Shown here in pieces: positions 1 to 12,800 of a stretch of DNA of 64,000 nucleotides. Each line of letters opens with the position of its first letter. Positions within the stretch are counted from its first letter, which is position 1. The translations under genes and the position numbers were made by a program. The DNA is from Sipunculus nudus. Lineage: Eukaryota > Annelida > Sipuncula > Golfingiida > Sipunculidae. The notes under the pieces are model-generated. The model did no database searches, was not told where the DNA came from, and saw nothing but the letters and a program-made list of their open reading frames with translations. The stretch covers positions 23,137,714-23,201,713 of the forward strand of contig CM049320.1 in assembly GCA_026874595.1 (NCBI GenBank), written 5' to 3'.

Positions 1-1067
1 TACAAAAGCTCGAGTATCTGATCAACTATAGTATTAATCACCATGATTCTTTGCATGGATTTTGATTATGGAATGTTTCATCAGTTTCTGCAGTCTGGTG
101 GCGCCACCTGTATTTTTTCTATTTTTACAAATGTTTTTCTCTATTTTTGAGACCTTGAGATGTGGTCATCTGTTAACAGTGCACAAATCATATTGACTGG
201 ACCTAGAATCTTCTCTCTTGACATGCAGGGAGGCCCATAAAAAGTCTCTGAGGAAACTTGAAATTAGGTCTCTGTTACCCATAACCTCTGAGCTATGGGC
301 CTCCGAAGTACCCCCAGAATTATGGAAAATTTGATACAAAAGCTCGAGTATCTGAACAACTATTGCATTGATCACCATGATTTTTTCCATGGATATTGAT
401 CATGAAATGTTCCATCAGTTTCTGCAGTCTGGTGGCGCCACCTGTACTTTTTCGATTTTTACAAATGTTTTTCTCTATTTTTGAGACCTCTTAAGATGTG
501 GTCATTTGTTAACAGGGCACAAATCATAATGACTGGACCTAGAATCTTCTCTCTTGACATGCAGGGAGGCCCATAAAAAGTCTCTGAGGAAACTTGAATT
601 TAGGTGTCTGTTACCCAAAACCTCTGAGCTCTGGGCCTCCGAAGTACCCCCAGAATAATGGAAAATTTGATACAAAAGCTTGAGTATCTGAACAACTATT
701 GCATTGATCACCATGATTTTTTCCATGGATATTGATCATGAAACGTTTCATCAGTTTCTGCAGTCTGGTGGCGCCACCTGTACTTTTTCGATTTTTACAA
801 ATGTTTTTCTCTATTTTTGAGACCTCTTAAGATGTGGTCATCTGTTAACAGGGCACAAATCATAATGACTGGACCTAGAATCTTCTCTCTTGACATGCAG
901 GGAGGCCCATAAAAAGTCTCCTTGGAAACCTGAAATTAGGTCTCTGTTACCCATAAACTCTGAGCTTAGGGGCTCAAAAGTACCCCCAGAATTATGGAAA
1001 ATTTGATCATGGAATGTTTCATCAGTTTCTGCAGTCTGGTGGCGCCACCTGTACTTTTTCGATTTTT
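1..1067. repeat. Tandem array, about 335-bp unit with central palindrome
   Basis: Three nearly complete units lie head to tail. The landmark GGTGGCGCCACC starts at 97, 431, 767 and 1038 (spacings 334, 336, then a shortened 271). Each unit also carries GATACAAAAGCT, a run GAGGAAACTTGAA, and GTTAACAGGGCACAAATC. Short open frames on the minus strand (74-75 aa) are near-identical products of the repeat and not genes. The array begins before the window. Confidence 0.9.
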
Positions 1068-1900
1068 GGCTCAGCAGACTCTAAGTCATCTGAGCTATAG
1101 TGATCACCCTTTGTCCGGCATCAGTCCGGCTGTTAACAGGGCACAAATCGTTACCGTTAGACCTTGAAACTTCTAACTGTACATCCAGGGAGTTCCTAGG
1201 CAAATTTCCTTGTAATCCTGAAATTAGGTCATGATGACATATATTTTGTGACCTACAGGCCGAAAACATGATTTTGAGCACCCTGAATGTCAGATGGGCA
1301 CAAATCATATCTGTTAGGCGTAGAATCTTCTAACACAATATCCTGGGAGGTTCTAGGCAAATATCCTTGTTTCAGACCTGCAATGTAACTCATCTGTTAA
1401 CAGGGCACAAATCGTAACCACTGGACCTGGAATCTTCAAACCTAATATCCAGGGAGGTCCATGAAAAATCTCCTTTAAAAAAATCTCCTTGAAAACCTGA
1501 AATTAGGTCTCTGTTACCCATATCCTTCGAGCTATGGGCCTCCGAAGTACCCCTCAAAATAAAGCAAAATTTGATACAAAAGCTCAAGTATCTGAATAAC
1601 TACTGCATTGATCACCATGATTTTTTTGCATGAATATTGATCACGGGATGTTCCATCACTTCCTACAGACTGGTGGCACCACTTGTATTTTTTCCAATTT
1701 TTACTAATTTTTTCCTCTTTTTTTCAGACCTGCAATAAATCTGTCATCTGTTAACAGGGCACAAATCGTAACCACTAGACCTGGAATCTTCAAATTAATA
1801 TCCAGGGAGGTCCATGAAAAATCTCCTTGAAAACCTGAAATTAGGTCTCTGTTACCCATATTCTCCGAGCTATAGGGCTTGTAAATACCCCCAAGAATAA
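1068..1900 (+). mobile_element. Hairpin-headed pearl/Helentron-like element, copy 1 (diverged units)
   Basis: The hairpin GGCTCAGCAGACT/AGTCATCTGAGCT at 1068-1096 is followed by GTCCGGC motifs and GTTAACAGGGC, then by two diverged copies of the 335-bp unit (ACCTGAAATTAGGTC near 1497 and 1835). It resembles bivalve pearl and Drosophila DINE-1/Helentron-associated non-autonomous elements. No coding capacity is visible. Confidence 0.55.
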
Positions 1901-1901
1901 T

Positions 1902-3032
1902 TGTATCCGCCAAAACAGCTGGACGCTGCCGCCGCCGCGTAGGTGTCCGGAGAACTCCTCCGTAACCGCTGGGCGGAATTTTACGAAACCAAGGATTATG
2001 TTCGGGTCACATGTGAACTGCTGTGCCCCGATTATGTTTTGAACTCTGACCTTTCCTCTGCACTCTGTGCGTCTGTTATGACACATTAACCTACATATCT
2101 CAGGATACGTTTGACCAATCCGGAAAAAAATTTTGCCCAAATTTAGCCCTTGGATAGCTTTATAACATACATAAAAAATGGTGGCGCTACCTGCAACCAT
2201 TTTTGCACAGTGTCCATATGTTCATCTGCCTTGGGATAAAATCACTCATATCTCTGAATTGGTTGGACTTATCCTCTTAAAATTTTGCATGTGTATACAT
2301 CCTGGACAGCTTTAGTGATTTTATGACAGGTGGCGCCACCTACATTCACGTTTATGCTGCAGACATCCAAGCTCATATCTCGGGAACCGTTTGACCGATT
2401 TGGCCAAAATTTTGCATGTGTATAGATCTCACATAGCTCTTTATCATACGCAAAATTGGAGGCGCCACCTGCAACCATTTTTGCACAGCGTCTGTCTGTT
2501 TTTCTGCCATGGGATAAAATCACTCATATCTCTGCACTGGTTTGACTTATCTGCCTAAAATTTTGCAGGTTAATACATCTTGGAGAGCGTTTTTGATTTT
2601 ATGACAGGGGTCACCACCTACATTACCATTTATGTGCAGACATCCAAGCTCATATCTTGGGAACCGTTTGGTCGATTGGGCCAAAATTTTGCATGTTCAT
2701 ATATCTCACATAGTTCTTTATCATTCGCAAAACTTGTGGCACCACCTGTAACCATTTTTGCACAGGGTCCATCTGTTTGTCTGCCGTGGGGTAAAATCAC
2801 TCATATCTCGGCAGTGGTTTGACATTTTGCATTTGTATACAACTTTGATAGCTATCTGGATTTTGTGGTAGGTGGCACAATTACATACACATTTTGGCTG
2901 CAGACATCCATGCAAATATGCAACACACTTCACTCTATTTCCCCTTGTTACTCAATCCATGCCTCACTTCACCCGTCCCACTCTGATTTCGGCGGATACA
3001 CGTAGCCGCTTGTTGACTACCCGTATTCTAGT
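1902..3032 (+). mobile_element. Type A dimeric-satellite element, inserted in the 335-bp array
   Basis: A GC-rich head (GCCGCCGCCGCG near 1928) and GGTCACATGTGAACTG lead into alternating half-units that contain GGTGGCGCCACC or close variants (2331, 2460). The element ends GACTACCCGTATTCTAG|TT at 3030-3032. The flanking 335-bp unit is split: it stops at about 1900 and resumes at about 3034 with ATTGATACAAACAAAAGCTC, which defines both insertion boundaries. Confidence 0.6.
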
Positions 3033-3033
3033 T

Positions 3034-3381
3034 AAAAAATTGATACAAACAAAAGCTCCAGTATCTGAATAACTAATGCCTTGATAGCCATGATTCTTGG
3101 GATATATATTGATCATGGAGTGTTTCATCAGTTCCTGCAGACTGGTGGCACTACCTGTATTTTTTTCAGATTTTTACGCATTTTTCTTTATGACACCTTC
3201 AAATGAAGTTGTCATCCGTCCAAAAGCCCACTGAAACACATTTCTGAGGACTCTTCGCAAAATTCATGATTTGTTTGCACTCTGAATTCAGCTGAGCATC
3301 ATGGCCCTAGTTTTAAATAGGAATCTTGACCTATCTAAATGTTTTGGGTGCAATTTCATGTACCTCTATGTAAGTATGTAT

Positions 3382-3384
<3 letters not shown>
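3034..3384. repeat. Continuation of the interrupted 335-bp unit
   Basis: The sequence continues the unit broken by the type A element: GATAC..AAAGCTCCAGTATCTGAATAAC, then the GTTTCATCAGTTCCTGCAG block and a decayed palindrome GGTGGCACTACC at about 3145. After about 3200 no further repeat similarity is seen. Confidence 0.55.

Positions 3385-3388
<4 letters not shown>

Positions 3389-3463
<75 letters not shown>
3389..3463. repeat. TA microsatellite
   Basis: An uninterrupted (TA)n run of about 70 bp lies 120 bp upstream of PM20D2 coding exon 1. Confidence 0.95.
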
Positions 3464-3466
<3 letters not shown>

Positions 3467-3516
3467 TGATGGCAGTTGCTAACTTAATTTTCATGCCGAG
3501 TTCACAAACCTAATCA

Positions 3517-3533
3517 CCCCCCCCCCCCCCCCC
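3517..3533. repeat. Poly-C tract (17 C) near the exon 1 acceptor
   Basis: A mononucleotide C run lies 51 bases before the acceptor. Its length is likely uncertain in assemblies. Confidence 0.9.
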
Positions 3534-3584
3534 ACATCTTGCACATCTCCCCAATGACCTAATATTTTGTTAATTTATTTCCAG

Positions 3585-3822
3585 GAATAAATGGCTGATT
3601 CAGTGAAAGCTACAGCATTCGCTGCTGTTGACCAGGATGCAGCGAGACTGGCACAGATTGCAAGGTCCATCTGGGAAAACCCAGAGCTGTTTTATGAAGA
3701 GATGTTCGCTCATAAGATCCTGACGGACTATCTGGAGGATAAGGGCTTCCTTGTGGAGAGAAGTTATCACCTTGATACTGCATTCAGAGCAGTGTTTTCA
3801 TCCACACAAAGTACAGACACAG
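3585..3822 (+). CDS. PM20D2: PM20D2 coding exon 1 (residues 1-77, phase 1 out)
   Basis: The exon begins after a TTTATTTCCAG acceptor at 3584, so at least one non-coding 5' exon should lie upstream, outside the readable part. Six untranslated bases (3585-3590) end in TAA immediately before ATG 3591, which rules out a more upstream start in this exon. The exon encodes the N-terminal helices of the M20 catalytic domain, with family-typical blocks [11 protein letters not shown] and TAFRA. The donor is ACAG|GTAGGC. The reading frame beyond 3822 is intronic and stops within 50 bases. Confidence 0.9.
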
Positions 3823-6800
3823 GTAGGCTTTTTGTAATCACCAAATTAAAATGTACATATGTGGTGTAATGTTACTTGTTAAACAACACCTAACACTGTT
3901 AACTGAAATGCTCAAACTTGTATCAAATAAGTGCCATTTTGGCCCTCTAACTTTAGAAAGTCTGAGCTATGATAAGCATGCTTAGGGTTAATACCTTTAC
4001 ATCTTTAGGAGGATGCAAATATATTCATGATTTTTGACAATGCCTCATGCCACTTGACATAAACCAGAATAAATCATTTGCTTTAACAGTATACTTTTAG
4101 ACAACACCTACCATATGTTAGGAAAAGACAGCATATTGGTAAATCCCCCTGCATGTTTGTTGAACATGTGGCTGCATGAGTGCAAGCATGGCTCGTACTG
4201 CAAACTTTGATGCAATACAAGAAATGAATCGTTGCCATAAAGATAGATTTTCAGTTTGGTGTGTGAGTTCATATGTATTCTTTTGTGATAAATAATGTAG
4301 CCCAATCTTAAGATTTTCAGCTTTTTTACCACAACATTCCCCTGTATGGCTGTATCACGACTCAGATTACCAGCCCAATATAAATGCCTTCTGAGTTATG
4401 TATTATATCACCCCTATTTTTACATTATCCCCTCGTGTTCAACCCTGCAGACCTACAGGACAGTTTTCTCAAAGCTGCTTAGATTTTTTTAGCTCAGCTG
4501 ACTGTAAGTCAACTGAGGTATAGGGATGGTGCTTTGTCCATCATCCATCCTGCTGTCCGGTCGTCCGTTAGCAGGGCGTAACTGCTGGGCCAAGAAAATT
4601 CTTAGTATATAATCAAGGAGGTTAATAAAAATCTCCTTCGAAACCTGCAATTAGGTCACTTTGACCTATATCCGAAGAGCTATAGGGCTTGTAAGTACCC
4701 CCCCCCCCCCAGAATAATAAAAAATTGGATACAAAACCTCCAATATCTGGAAAATTAATGCATGGATTGACATGAAACTTGCCTTGAATATTGACTATAA
4801 CTAGTTTTGTCAATTCCGAAAAGTGGTGGTGCCGCCTGTATATTTAGCTCAGCTGACTTTCAGTCATGCTGGGCTATAGCGATGGGTCTTTGTCCGTCGT
4901 CCTTCCTTCTGTCCGTCCGGCCGTCCGTTAGCAGGGCACAAATCCTAACAGTAGGGGCTAGGGTCATGAATCCTATGCAGTCTTAGAGGCTCTAAAAAGA
5001 TCTCCTTGCAAACCTGAAATTAGGTCACTGCGACCTATATTCTCGAAGTTACGGGGTGTGTTTGCAAACCCTAGAAATAATTCTTTTAGCCAAAATTTTC
5101 ATCCCAAAGCTTCCATCTTTCACATATAGCTCGCCTACCAACAAGGGAAGAACTATAATTATTTTTAGGTCAAAAGGTCTTACGTCAAGGTCACAGGAGC
5201 CAATTCTGTTTTCCAATAAGATACCACACTTGGGGCAAATTCTCCAAAGGATGTTACAGTAATGAATGTCCAAAATAATTCAAAAGGCATTTTCAGGCCC
5301 TCATATCAGATTTATATATATGCAATTGTAAAAATTGTAAGTCCAATATTTTTTATTATCACTCTGCTTTTAAATGGGGTCAGCAGGGTTGGTAAACTGC
5401 CAATCCTGAAAGAGAAGAAATGCAGAAAGCATGACTAAGAGTCTTTAAATAAAAAAAGCCATCCTTAATCCAGGTACACATCCACATATTATGAGAATAA
5501 AACACTGCTTTTATATGTGGTGATTTATATAAAAATATTCAGATATCTAGGACACTAAGTTTATTGCTATGATTCCAAGTGCAAAATGTTCCAATCATCT
5601 TATTAATCAGTAGCTAAACCTGAATACTATACTCTCATAGTCATAATGCCTGGCTGAAGCATTCTGACAACAGTGTTTTGTTATGCAGTAAGGAGGTACT
5701 TATATCACTCAGTCTTATCGCTTAATAGGCTGATACAAAAAGGAGTCATATGTCACCAGTGTCACTCACAAATACAGCCACACAGGGAGATGTACCAGCT
5801 GGAGTGCAATGGTTATATATACATTGACCTGCAACCTTTAACCTCCTGACCAGCTGACCCCATAATCAATAAGTTATTTATTCAAGCAAAAAGACCCATA
5901 AATATGAAGTTTGAGTCAAATTGAGTGATGCATAGATGTGGCATATGTGAAAGACTGAAGGTTTGGGTTGAAGAGTTACACTTGAAATATGTTCAAAAGC
6001 ATTTAGAACAATTTTATATTGTGACCTTGACCTAAAAATCAACAGGTCTTTTCCCCTGATGGCGGAGAAGCGATATCAGTGCTGGAAGGATTTGAATGAA
6101 GTCTAGCTTGAAATGTGTCCACAACCTTTTCAAAGAAGTGGATCCTGTGACCCTGACCTTTAACCCTGTGACCTCAAAATCTATCGGATTGTTCTCCCAC
6201 TTAGTAGGTGAGCTATATGTGAAAGCTCAAAGAATTGGGATGGAAGGTTTGGCTTAAATGTCGGACTTGTCAGAACTTCATTATGTCTGCCAGTTACCCA
6301 CCTTAGAAATCCTTTTTTCAGTGCAGTTTCAATGATTTTTCTTCAATGTTTGGTCCGATTCAGAGAATGGGTTCCGCCAATGCCGCCGCCGCGGCGTTCG
6401 TTTCCAGAGAACTCCTCTGAGACTACTGGACTGATTTTTCCGAAACTAACACCAATTATTGGGTCACATGTGAACTGGTGCCTAACCAATTGGGGTTGAC
6501 CTCTGACCTTTCCTCTCTGCCCAGCGTCCATTTGTGCGACCGTTTCCACACATAAACCCACATATCTCGGGAACCGTTTGACTGATCAGGAAAACAATTT
6601 TGTACAAATGTAACCCTTGGATAGCTTTGTAACATAAACAAAAAATGGTGGCGCCACCTGCAACCATGTTTGCACAGTGTCCATCTGTTTGTCTGCCTTG
6701 GGTTAAAATCATTCATAATGCTGCAGTGGTTTGACTAATTCACCTGAAATTCGGCATGCGTATACATCCTTGAAAGATTTCTTGATTTTATGACAGGTGG

Positions 6801-9800
6801 TGCCACCTACATTCACGTTCACGCTGCAGATATCCATATGCTTATATCTCTGGACTGGTTTGCAAATCTTCCTGAAAATTTGCATGTGAATAGATCTCAC
6901 ATAGCTCTTTATCATACACAAAACTGGAGTGGCCACCTGCAACCATTTTTGCAATGCGTCTGTCTGTCTGCCATGGGCTAAAATCACTCATATCTCGGCA
7001 GTGGTTTGACACATCTGCCTATAATTTTGCAGGTTTATACATCTTGGATAGTTTTCTCAACTTTTCGGTGGGTGGCGCCACCTACATTTATGTTAATGCT
7101 GCAGACATTCAGGCTTATATCTCAGGACTGATTGGACATATCCCCCTGTAATTTTGCACTTGTATAGATCTCACATAGCTCTTAATCATACACAAGATTG
7201 GTGGAGCCACCTGCCACCATTTTTGCGCAAGTCCTTCTGTTTGTCTGCTGTTGGATAAAATCACTCATATACATGTAGTTGTTTGACTTATCTGCCTAAA
7301 ATTTTGCATATGTATACAACTTAGACAGCTTTCTGGATTTTGTGGTAGGTGGCTCAACCTACATACACATTTCAGCTGCAGACATCCATGCTAATATGTA
7401 ACACATCTCACTCTATTTCCCCTTGCCACTCAATCCAGTCGCTTGTCGACTACCGGTATTCTAGTTTTCTATTTTTTTTTACTATAAAATGACAACAATC
7501 ATGTCAGTTTTTCAGCTGTGATTCCATCTAGTGTCCCAATACCTGGTGTGTTTATTCATCACAAGTGGATGCCCCATAGTAATCACCCTGTCTTGTCTGT
7601 CTGTTCGTCTGTCTGTCTGTCCATCTGTTATCCACACAAATTTGTTTCCAGATAATAACTCCAAGTTGGATTGACATATGTATTTCAAACACAACTTACA
7701 AATGGCCCACCACTGAAGAAAGAACCTGTATGATTTTTGGGTCATGAGGTCAAAGGTCAAGGTTACAAGACTCATTTATTTTAAAAGATTATGGCTGCAT
7801 TTTTAGCCTAGCTTTTCATCCCAAACTTTCCATCTTGCATATTTAGCTCACTTGCCAGTATGGGAAACCGCTCTTTACACAGCGCTTTAACTATAGGCCT
7901 ACTTCCTATATGGTAAGCGCTGTTTGTTATGACCTCGTATCCTGAATTGCTACACCAGAGGGGAGCACTGTATTTTTGTCCAATCAGATGAAACCTTGTG
8001 CTGGAAGATATGGCCAAGCGAGGAATACACGGAGCCAATCATGTTCATTTGGTTTTGAGTGACAGCTCATCGCCCCGGTAACCGAATTAACAGGTCACAG
8101 GCTCAGAGAGAATTGCCGCAGACGTGGTTTACTTAGGGCTTGGGCACATTGGATGCCCGGTTGGTGAGCTGTAATTCAAACGAAACGTAACAACAAAGGC
8201 TGCGTGCACACCTCGCTGGCTGGTTTCAGTTGTGCAGACACCAGACACATGGCTACGCTAACACAGTCATACTGTCAGAATTGAATTGGTCAATGATGCG
8301 AGTATGTAGAGGGAGCAATTAAAATTCGAACGTAAACTTGTCTTCAAACGGCGCTTGAAACCCAGCTATGGGCGGAGCCAGGATGCCTGTCGCGTGTTTG
8401 TTTATTGGCATCTGCTTGGCTGCTTGTCACATCATACGCACGTTTTGTTCAGCAGACAACGAACCGCCATCTGGTGTCTAAATATATCATAAACGGTCAA
8501 AGCGTGAAAATCAGTTACTTCTTTAGAAGCACAAGATTTCCGCTGCCTCGGGAACGTAGTATGGCGAGAGCACACATGAATATGGGGTCACAAGTTCAAA
8601 GGAGGTCAAGGTCACAGGGGCTATCTGTTCACAAATTAGTTTCCAGACCATAACTTCAGTTTAGTTTGACATATTGGTTTCAAACTCAACGTATATATGG
8701 CTCACAACTAAAGTAAGAACCCTGTTGATTTTGATGTCCAGGGTCAATGTTAAAGGACCCATTTCTTTAAAAGGAATGTGTATGCATTTCAAGCCAAACT
8801 TTTCATCGCAATCCTTCCATCTTCAAGATATTACACACCTTCTGATAAAGGAAGATTCTTTTTGTTTGGGGTCGTAGGGTCAAAGGTCAAGGTCACAGGG
8901 CCCATCCATTTACAATTTAGTCTATGGATGGTAATTCTGCTTTGGCTACACATATTGGCTTCAGACTTGATCTGTTTTTGCGAGTAAACTGCCAAGTTGT
9001 TTGGCCTGACATCCCAGCACAAGCCAAGGAACTATGCTTGCTTGAGTACATACGAGATATAGTTGATAATAAACAAGTGCTCTTGAATAAGCTGCTTACC
9101 CGCTTACTAGGAGCCTGGCGTTTCTGGACTAGCTGTAGTTATCACACCTTTGCCCCAGCAACAGGATCGGCCCAGAATCACCAATCAGCTTAAACACCTG
9201 ACTGCAGGCCTTTGTGACGCGTAATTACAAAAATTCTTTTGAGGTGTTTACATGCTTTGAAATATTTCCTAAATATGAATAAATTTTTGGTTTCCACTTT
9301 TAAATATCGGAAAAACAAATTTTTGGAAATTTGGCATTTGTAAATACGGCACTCTACTGTATATCCATCATGGATAGCTTTGTTGTAGACCAGACAGGTG
9401 GTGCCACCTGCTGTTCTGTTTTAATAGAATACATTGATGCACTTTTCTCAGTAGTGGATTGGTGTCATGGCCTGAAATCTTGCATGGTGTATCCATCTGT
9501 AGATCTGTTTTTGGTGAAAACTGCACAAATATGAGGAGTTTAGTTGGCATCACTGGTGCCACAAATTTGGAGTCATGTCATGTCAGGAAAATTCCATGCC
9601 TCACTTTTCCCATATCCCTGTGATATGTACAAGTCAGGCTGTTTACTTGGATTAAGGTACTACAGCAGATTTCAGTGTAATAAAGAAAGAACATTAAATA
9701 TTTGATTATCTGATGGTTATAAAAACAATTCCTACCACTAGCGAATATGCTGAATAAAAACCCTTATGTACCAAAACAATCCAATATTGTACAGACCTGT

Positions 9801-12800
9801 TCTAGTCCAATACTGGTAATATCTTATTGTGTAATGATGTTTAATCTTTCTGTGGTTTATAGGTCCTAACATAGCCATGATTTGTGAATACGACGCACTA
9901 CCAGGAATGGGACATGGCTGCGGGCACAACCTGATTGCTGAGATAGGAGTGGCTGCTGGGATGGCTGTCAAAGTTGCCATGGAAACCCATAAGATCCCTG
10001 GCAAGGTGAATTTACCAATTATGTATTTGGCTTCCATTTTGCATATATTTTTATATATGATTATCTATATATTAACAGCATAAGGCAAATTTTATGATTT
10101 TCTATATCTCTGTTGCCACTGTATGAATTGCTGTGATTTTTCGACATACATGTGCTCCGGGTTTGTCTGAAGAGATACCACCCACTTATATTTGCAGTAT
10201 ATTGGTATTATGTGCATAATTAAAAATTTAAATGTTTGCCTCCCATGGGTGCCCCTTTTCTTAGTGCGTTTGGGCCTGGTAACTCGATGGCCATAGAGTG
10301 TGTGATGCCAAGACCAAACTACTCTGGGAGCTCTAAGCGGAGTTTTCGTGCAATTAGCGGTCAATGTCCTGAAAAAATCCCCATTGGTAATCCTTTCTCA
10401 AAAGACAACCTCCTAATGCAATTATTGAGAACACGTCTCAGTGCTACTGTACTACCATGCAAGATAACAAAAAGGTTCTATGATGGTAACATTGCACAAC
10501 CAAGACATTCAGCTATGAAAGATTGTTTGACATTCAAAACTAATTACTAGTCTGATAGTCTTGTAAAGTAATCTATATGCTTAATACCCAACACATTGAC
10601 AACTTGCCCAATATTGTTAATTTTATCTCATTTGACTTTTAAACATGCTGAGCTATAACGAAAGATCTTGCCTATCGTCTTTCTGTTTGTCTTGCTGTCC
10701 ATGAGCAGATTATAAATCACATGCCATTGTAGACCTGGAAAGTTTTTACTTAACACATGGCAAGGTCCTGTAGTGTAGGGGCATATGTAGCGAATTTGTC
10801 CTGAGTAAATTTTGTTTGTAAAAATGTGACACCCCATGCATTTTTGTGCTTCACCTTTCTATGAACCCTTAAAAACATGGTGCCAATTTTTAGCTCAGCT
10901 GACTATAAGTCATCTGAGCTATAGTCGTGGTCCATTGTCTGTCCATCCGCCTGTCCGTCTGTCCGTCCGTAAGACTGGCACGTTTTAACACCGTTATACC
11001 TACGAATCTGAAATTCGGCATACAGTTAGATGTCCCAAAAATCTCCTACCATGCCGAAAATTGGGTCAATAGGACTTTGTTCCTTCGAGATATTAAGGAA
11101 AAAACTCAAATTTTTTTAGAAATCTATTTTCACACTTCAGGACTGCCTAATATCAATACCACTCATCTGGTTTTCTTCATATTTACCATAAATATTCCTC
11201 TATATAGTTCCTATGTACATGCCAGATATTAAGTCAGTATTAATTTAAAAAAGTTATGGGCCCAAACATAATGGACTTTGTAAAACAATCAGGAAGATAT
11301 TTGGTCACTTAAAACCAAAAGTGTTAAAGGTAGGGACTTTTTTCCAGTAATACAGGTAGGGACTTTTTTCCAGTAATACAACTTTAATTAATCAAAATTT
11401 AATTGTATACCAAAAATTAGATCAAAATCTGTTAATTTTTTTAAAATATTGGCAAAAAGATAAAATTGGTACCTTAAATATATCCCAACTTTGGCCACGG
11501 CACATTTTTTTCCTGTAAGTACTACGGATTTAATTTTCACAGCATGTATACATAAGGAATTAGTCTGTTAAAATCTGAAATTTGAAAATAAAAGCTGCAA
11601 AATTAGGCTAGTTATTGAATTTTTTTGGAGGCTCTTGTTGTATTCTCTTACATTGTCAAGCAGTCCACTTTGATGACTGTAGGTCATTCAGTGCACATAT
11701 CTATGCTCCCAAGGCTGTTGGCATAATTTTAGATGTCCCCAAAATCTACTACCATACCGAAAATTGGGTCATTAGGACTTTGTTCCTTCGAGATATTAAG
11801 GAAAAAAACCTCCGTTTTCCATAAAAAAAGCCATTGTTACACTTCAAGGCTGCCTGATATCAAAACCACTGATCTGTTTTTGATCGTATTTAGTATTCAC
11901 ATTCTTCATACATTTTCTATGAACATACCAAAAATTAGGTCAGTATTGGGTATTATTTTGAAGCTATGGGCCAAAACATAATGCATTTTTTTTTAAAAAT
12001 CGGGAAATATATTTACTCACCTAACATGAGAATTGCTGAACCTAGAGACTTTTTTTCAGGAATATAACTTTATTTAATAAAGATTCAGTTGTTTACCCAA
12101 AATTAGATCTGAATTTTGCAAATTTTTCAAGTTATTAGCATAAATAAAAAATCAATACCATAAATTTTGTCCAACTTTGGCACTGTTGATTTAATTTCAC
12201 AGCATATATACATAAGGATTTTATCTTTTAAAATCTGAAATTTCAAAGAAATTGATTTGAAAGAATAGCTTTTAGTCATGTTTTCATACACCATGTCAAG
12301 TGTTGTTTACATCTAGCCCACCTAGTAGTACAGCCTTCACTTGCATTATTTAACCCACCCCAGGCAGCTTGCCTTGGGTCAGCTTGGCCACTACCAGCAG
12401 GCTTCCCCTCTGCCCTGCACTTCCCCCCCCCCTAGATGGTGCATAAACTAGATGAAAGTTATTATTTTCTGTATTTGATTCATTCTTATTCTAGGCTATG
12501 CTACATTTTAGATTTTGTATTGTACCACCAGGGTTACAATGATTAAAGTGTACATTTAATTGTGTCCACAAAGTGGTGTATTGCTATGAAAGTGTGGATG
12601 TTCATTAGATAAGTAATTCCTTACTTCAGAAGAGTAAAAACTTCACCAGGTGTGAAATTGACTATTAATTCCAGTAATAAATTAAAACTGGGATAGAAAT
12701 TAGCACAATGATATTGTTTGTCCCTCATTTAACCAACAGTGTGTATACTTTATTTGAAAAGATGTTTTATTTTATCAAATTTACTGAATCTTTTATTTTA

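Larger units (their letters stand above)
7512..8990. repeat. Decayed repeats with AGGTCA half-sites flanking a less repetitive insert
   Basis: Two related blocks (7512-7830 and about 8560-8990) share TTCCAGA..ATAACT, CAAACTCAAC/CACAACTTA and GGTCAAAGGTCAAGGTCACA. Between them (about 7850-8540) lies a more GC-rich stretch of no recognised identity. No gene seen. Confidence 0.5.

Noticed and set aside
166-726. Pair of 74-codon minus-strand ORFs spaced 336 bp apart
   Set aside because: They are products of the 335-bp tandem unit, not a gene family.
10236-10550. 104-codon plus-strand ORF in intron 2
   Set aside because: No family resemblance and no splice-site context. It overlaps an opposite-strand frame of similar length, so it is probably chance.
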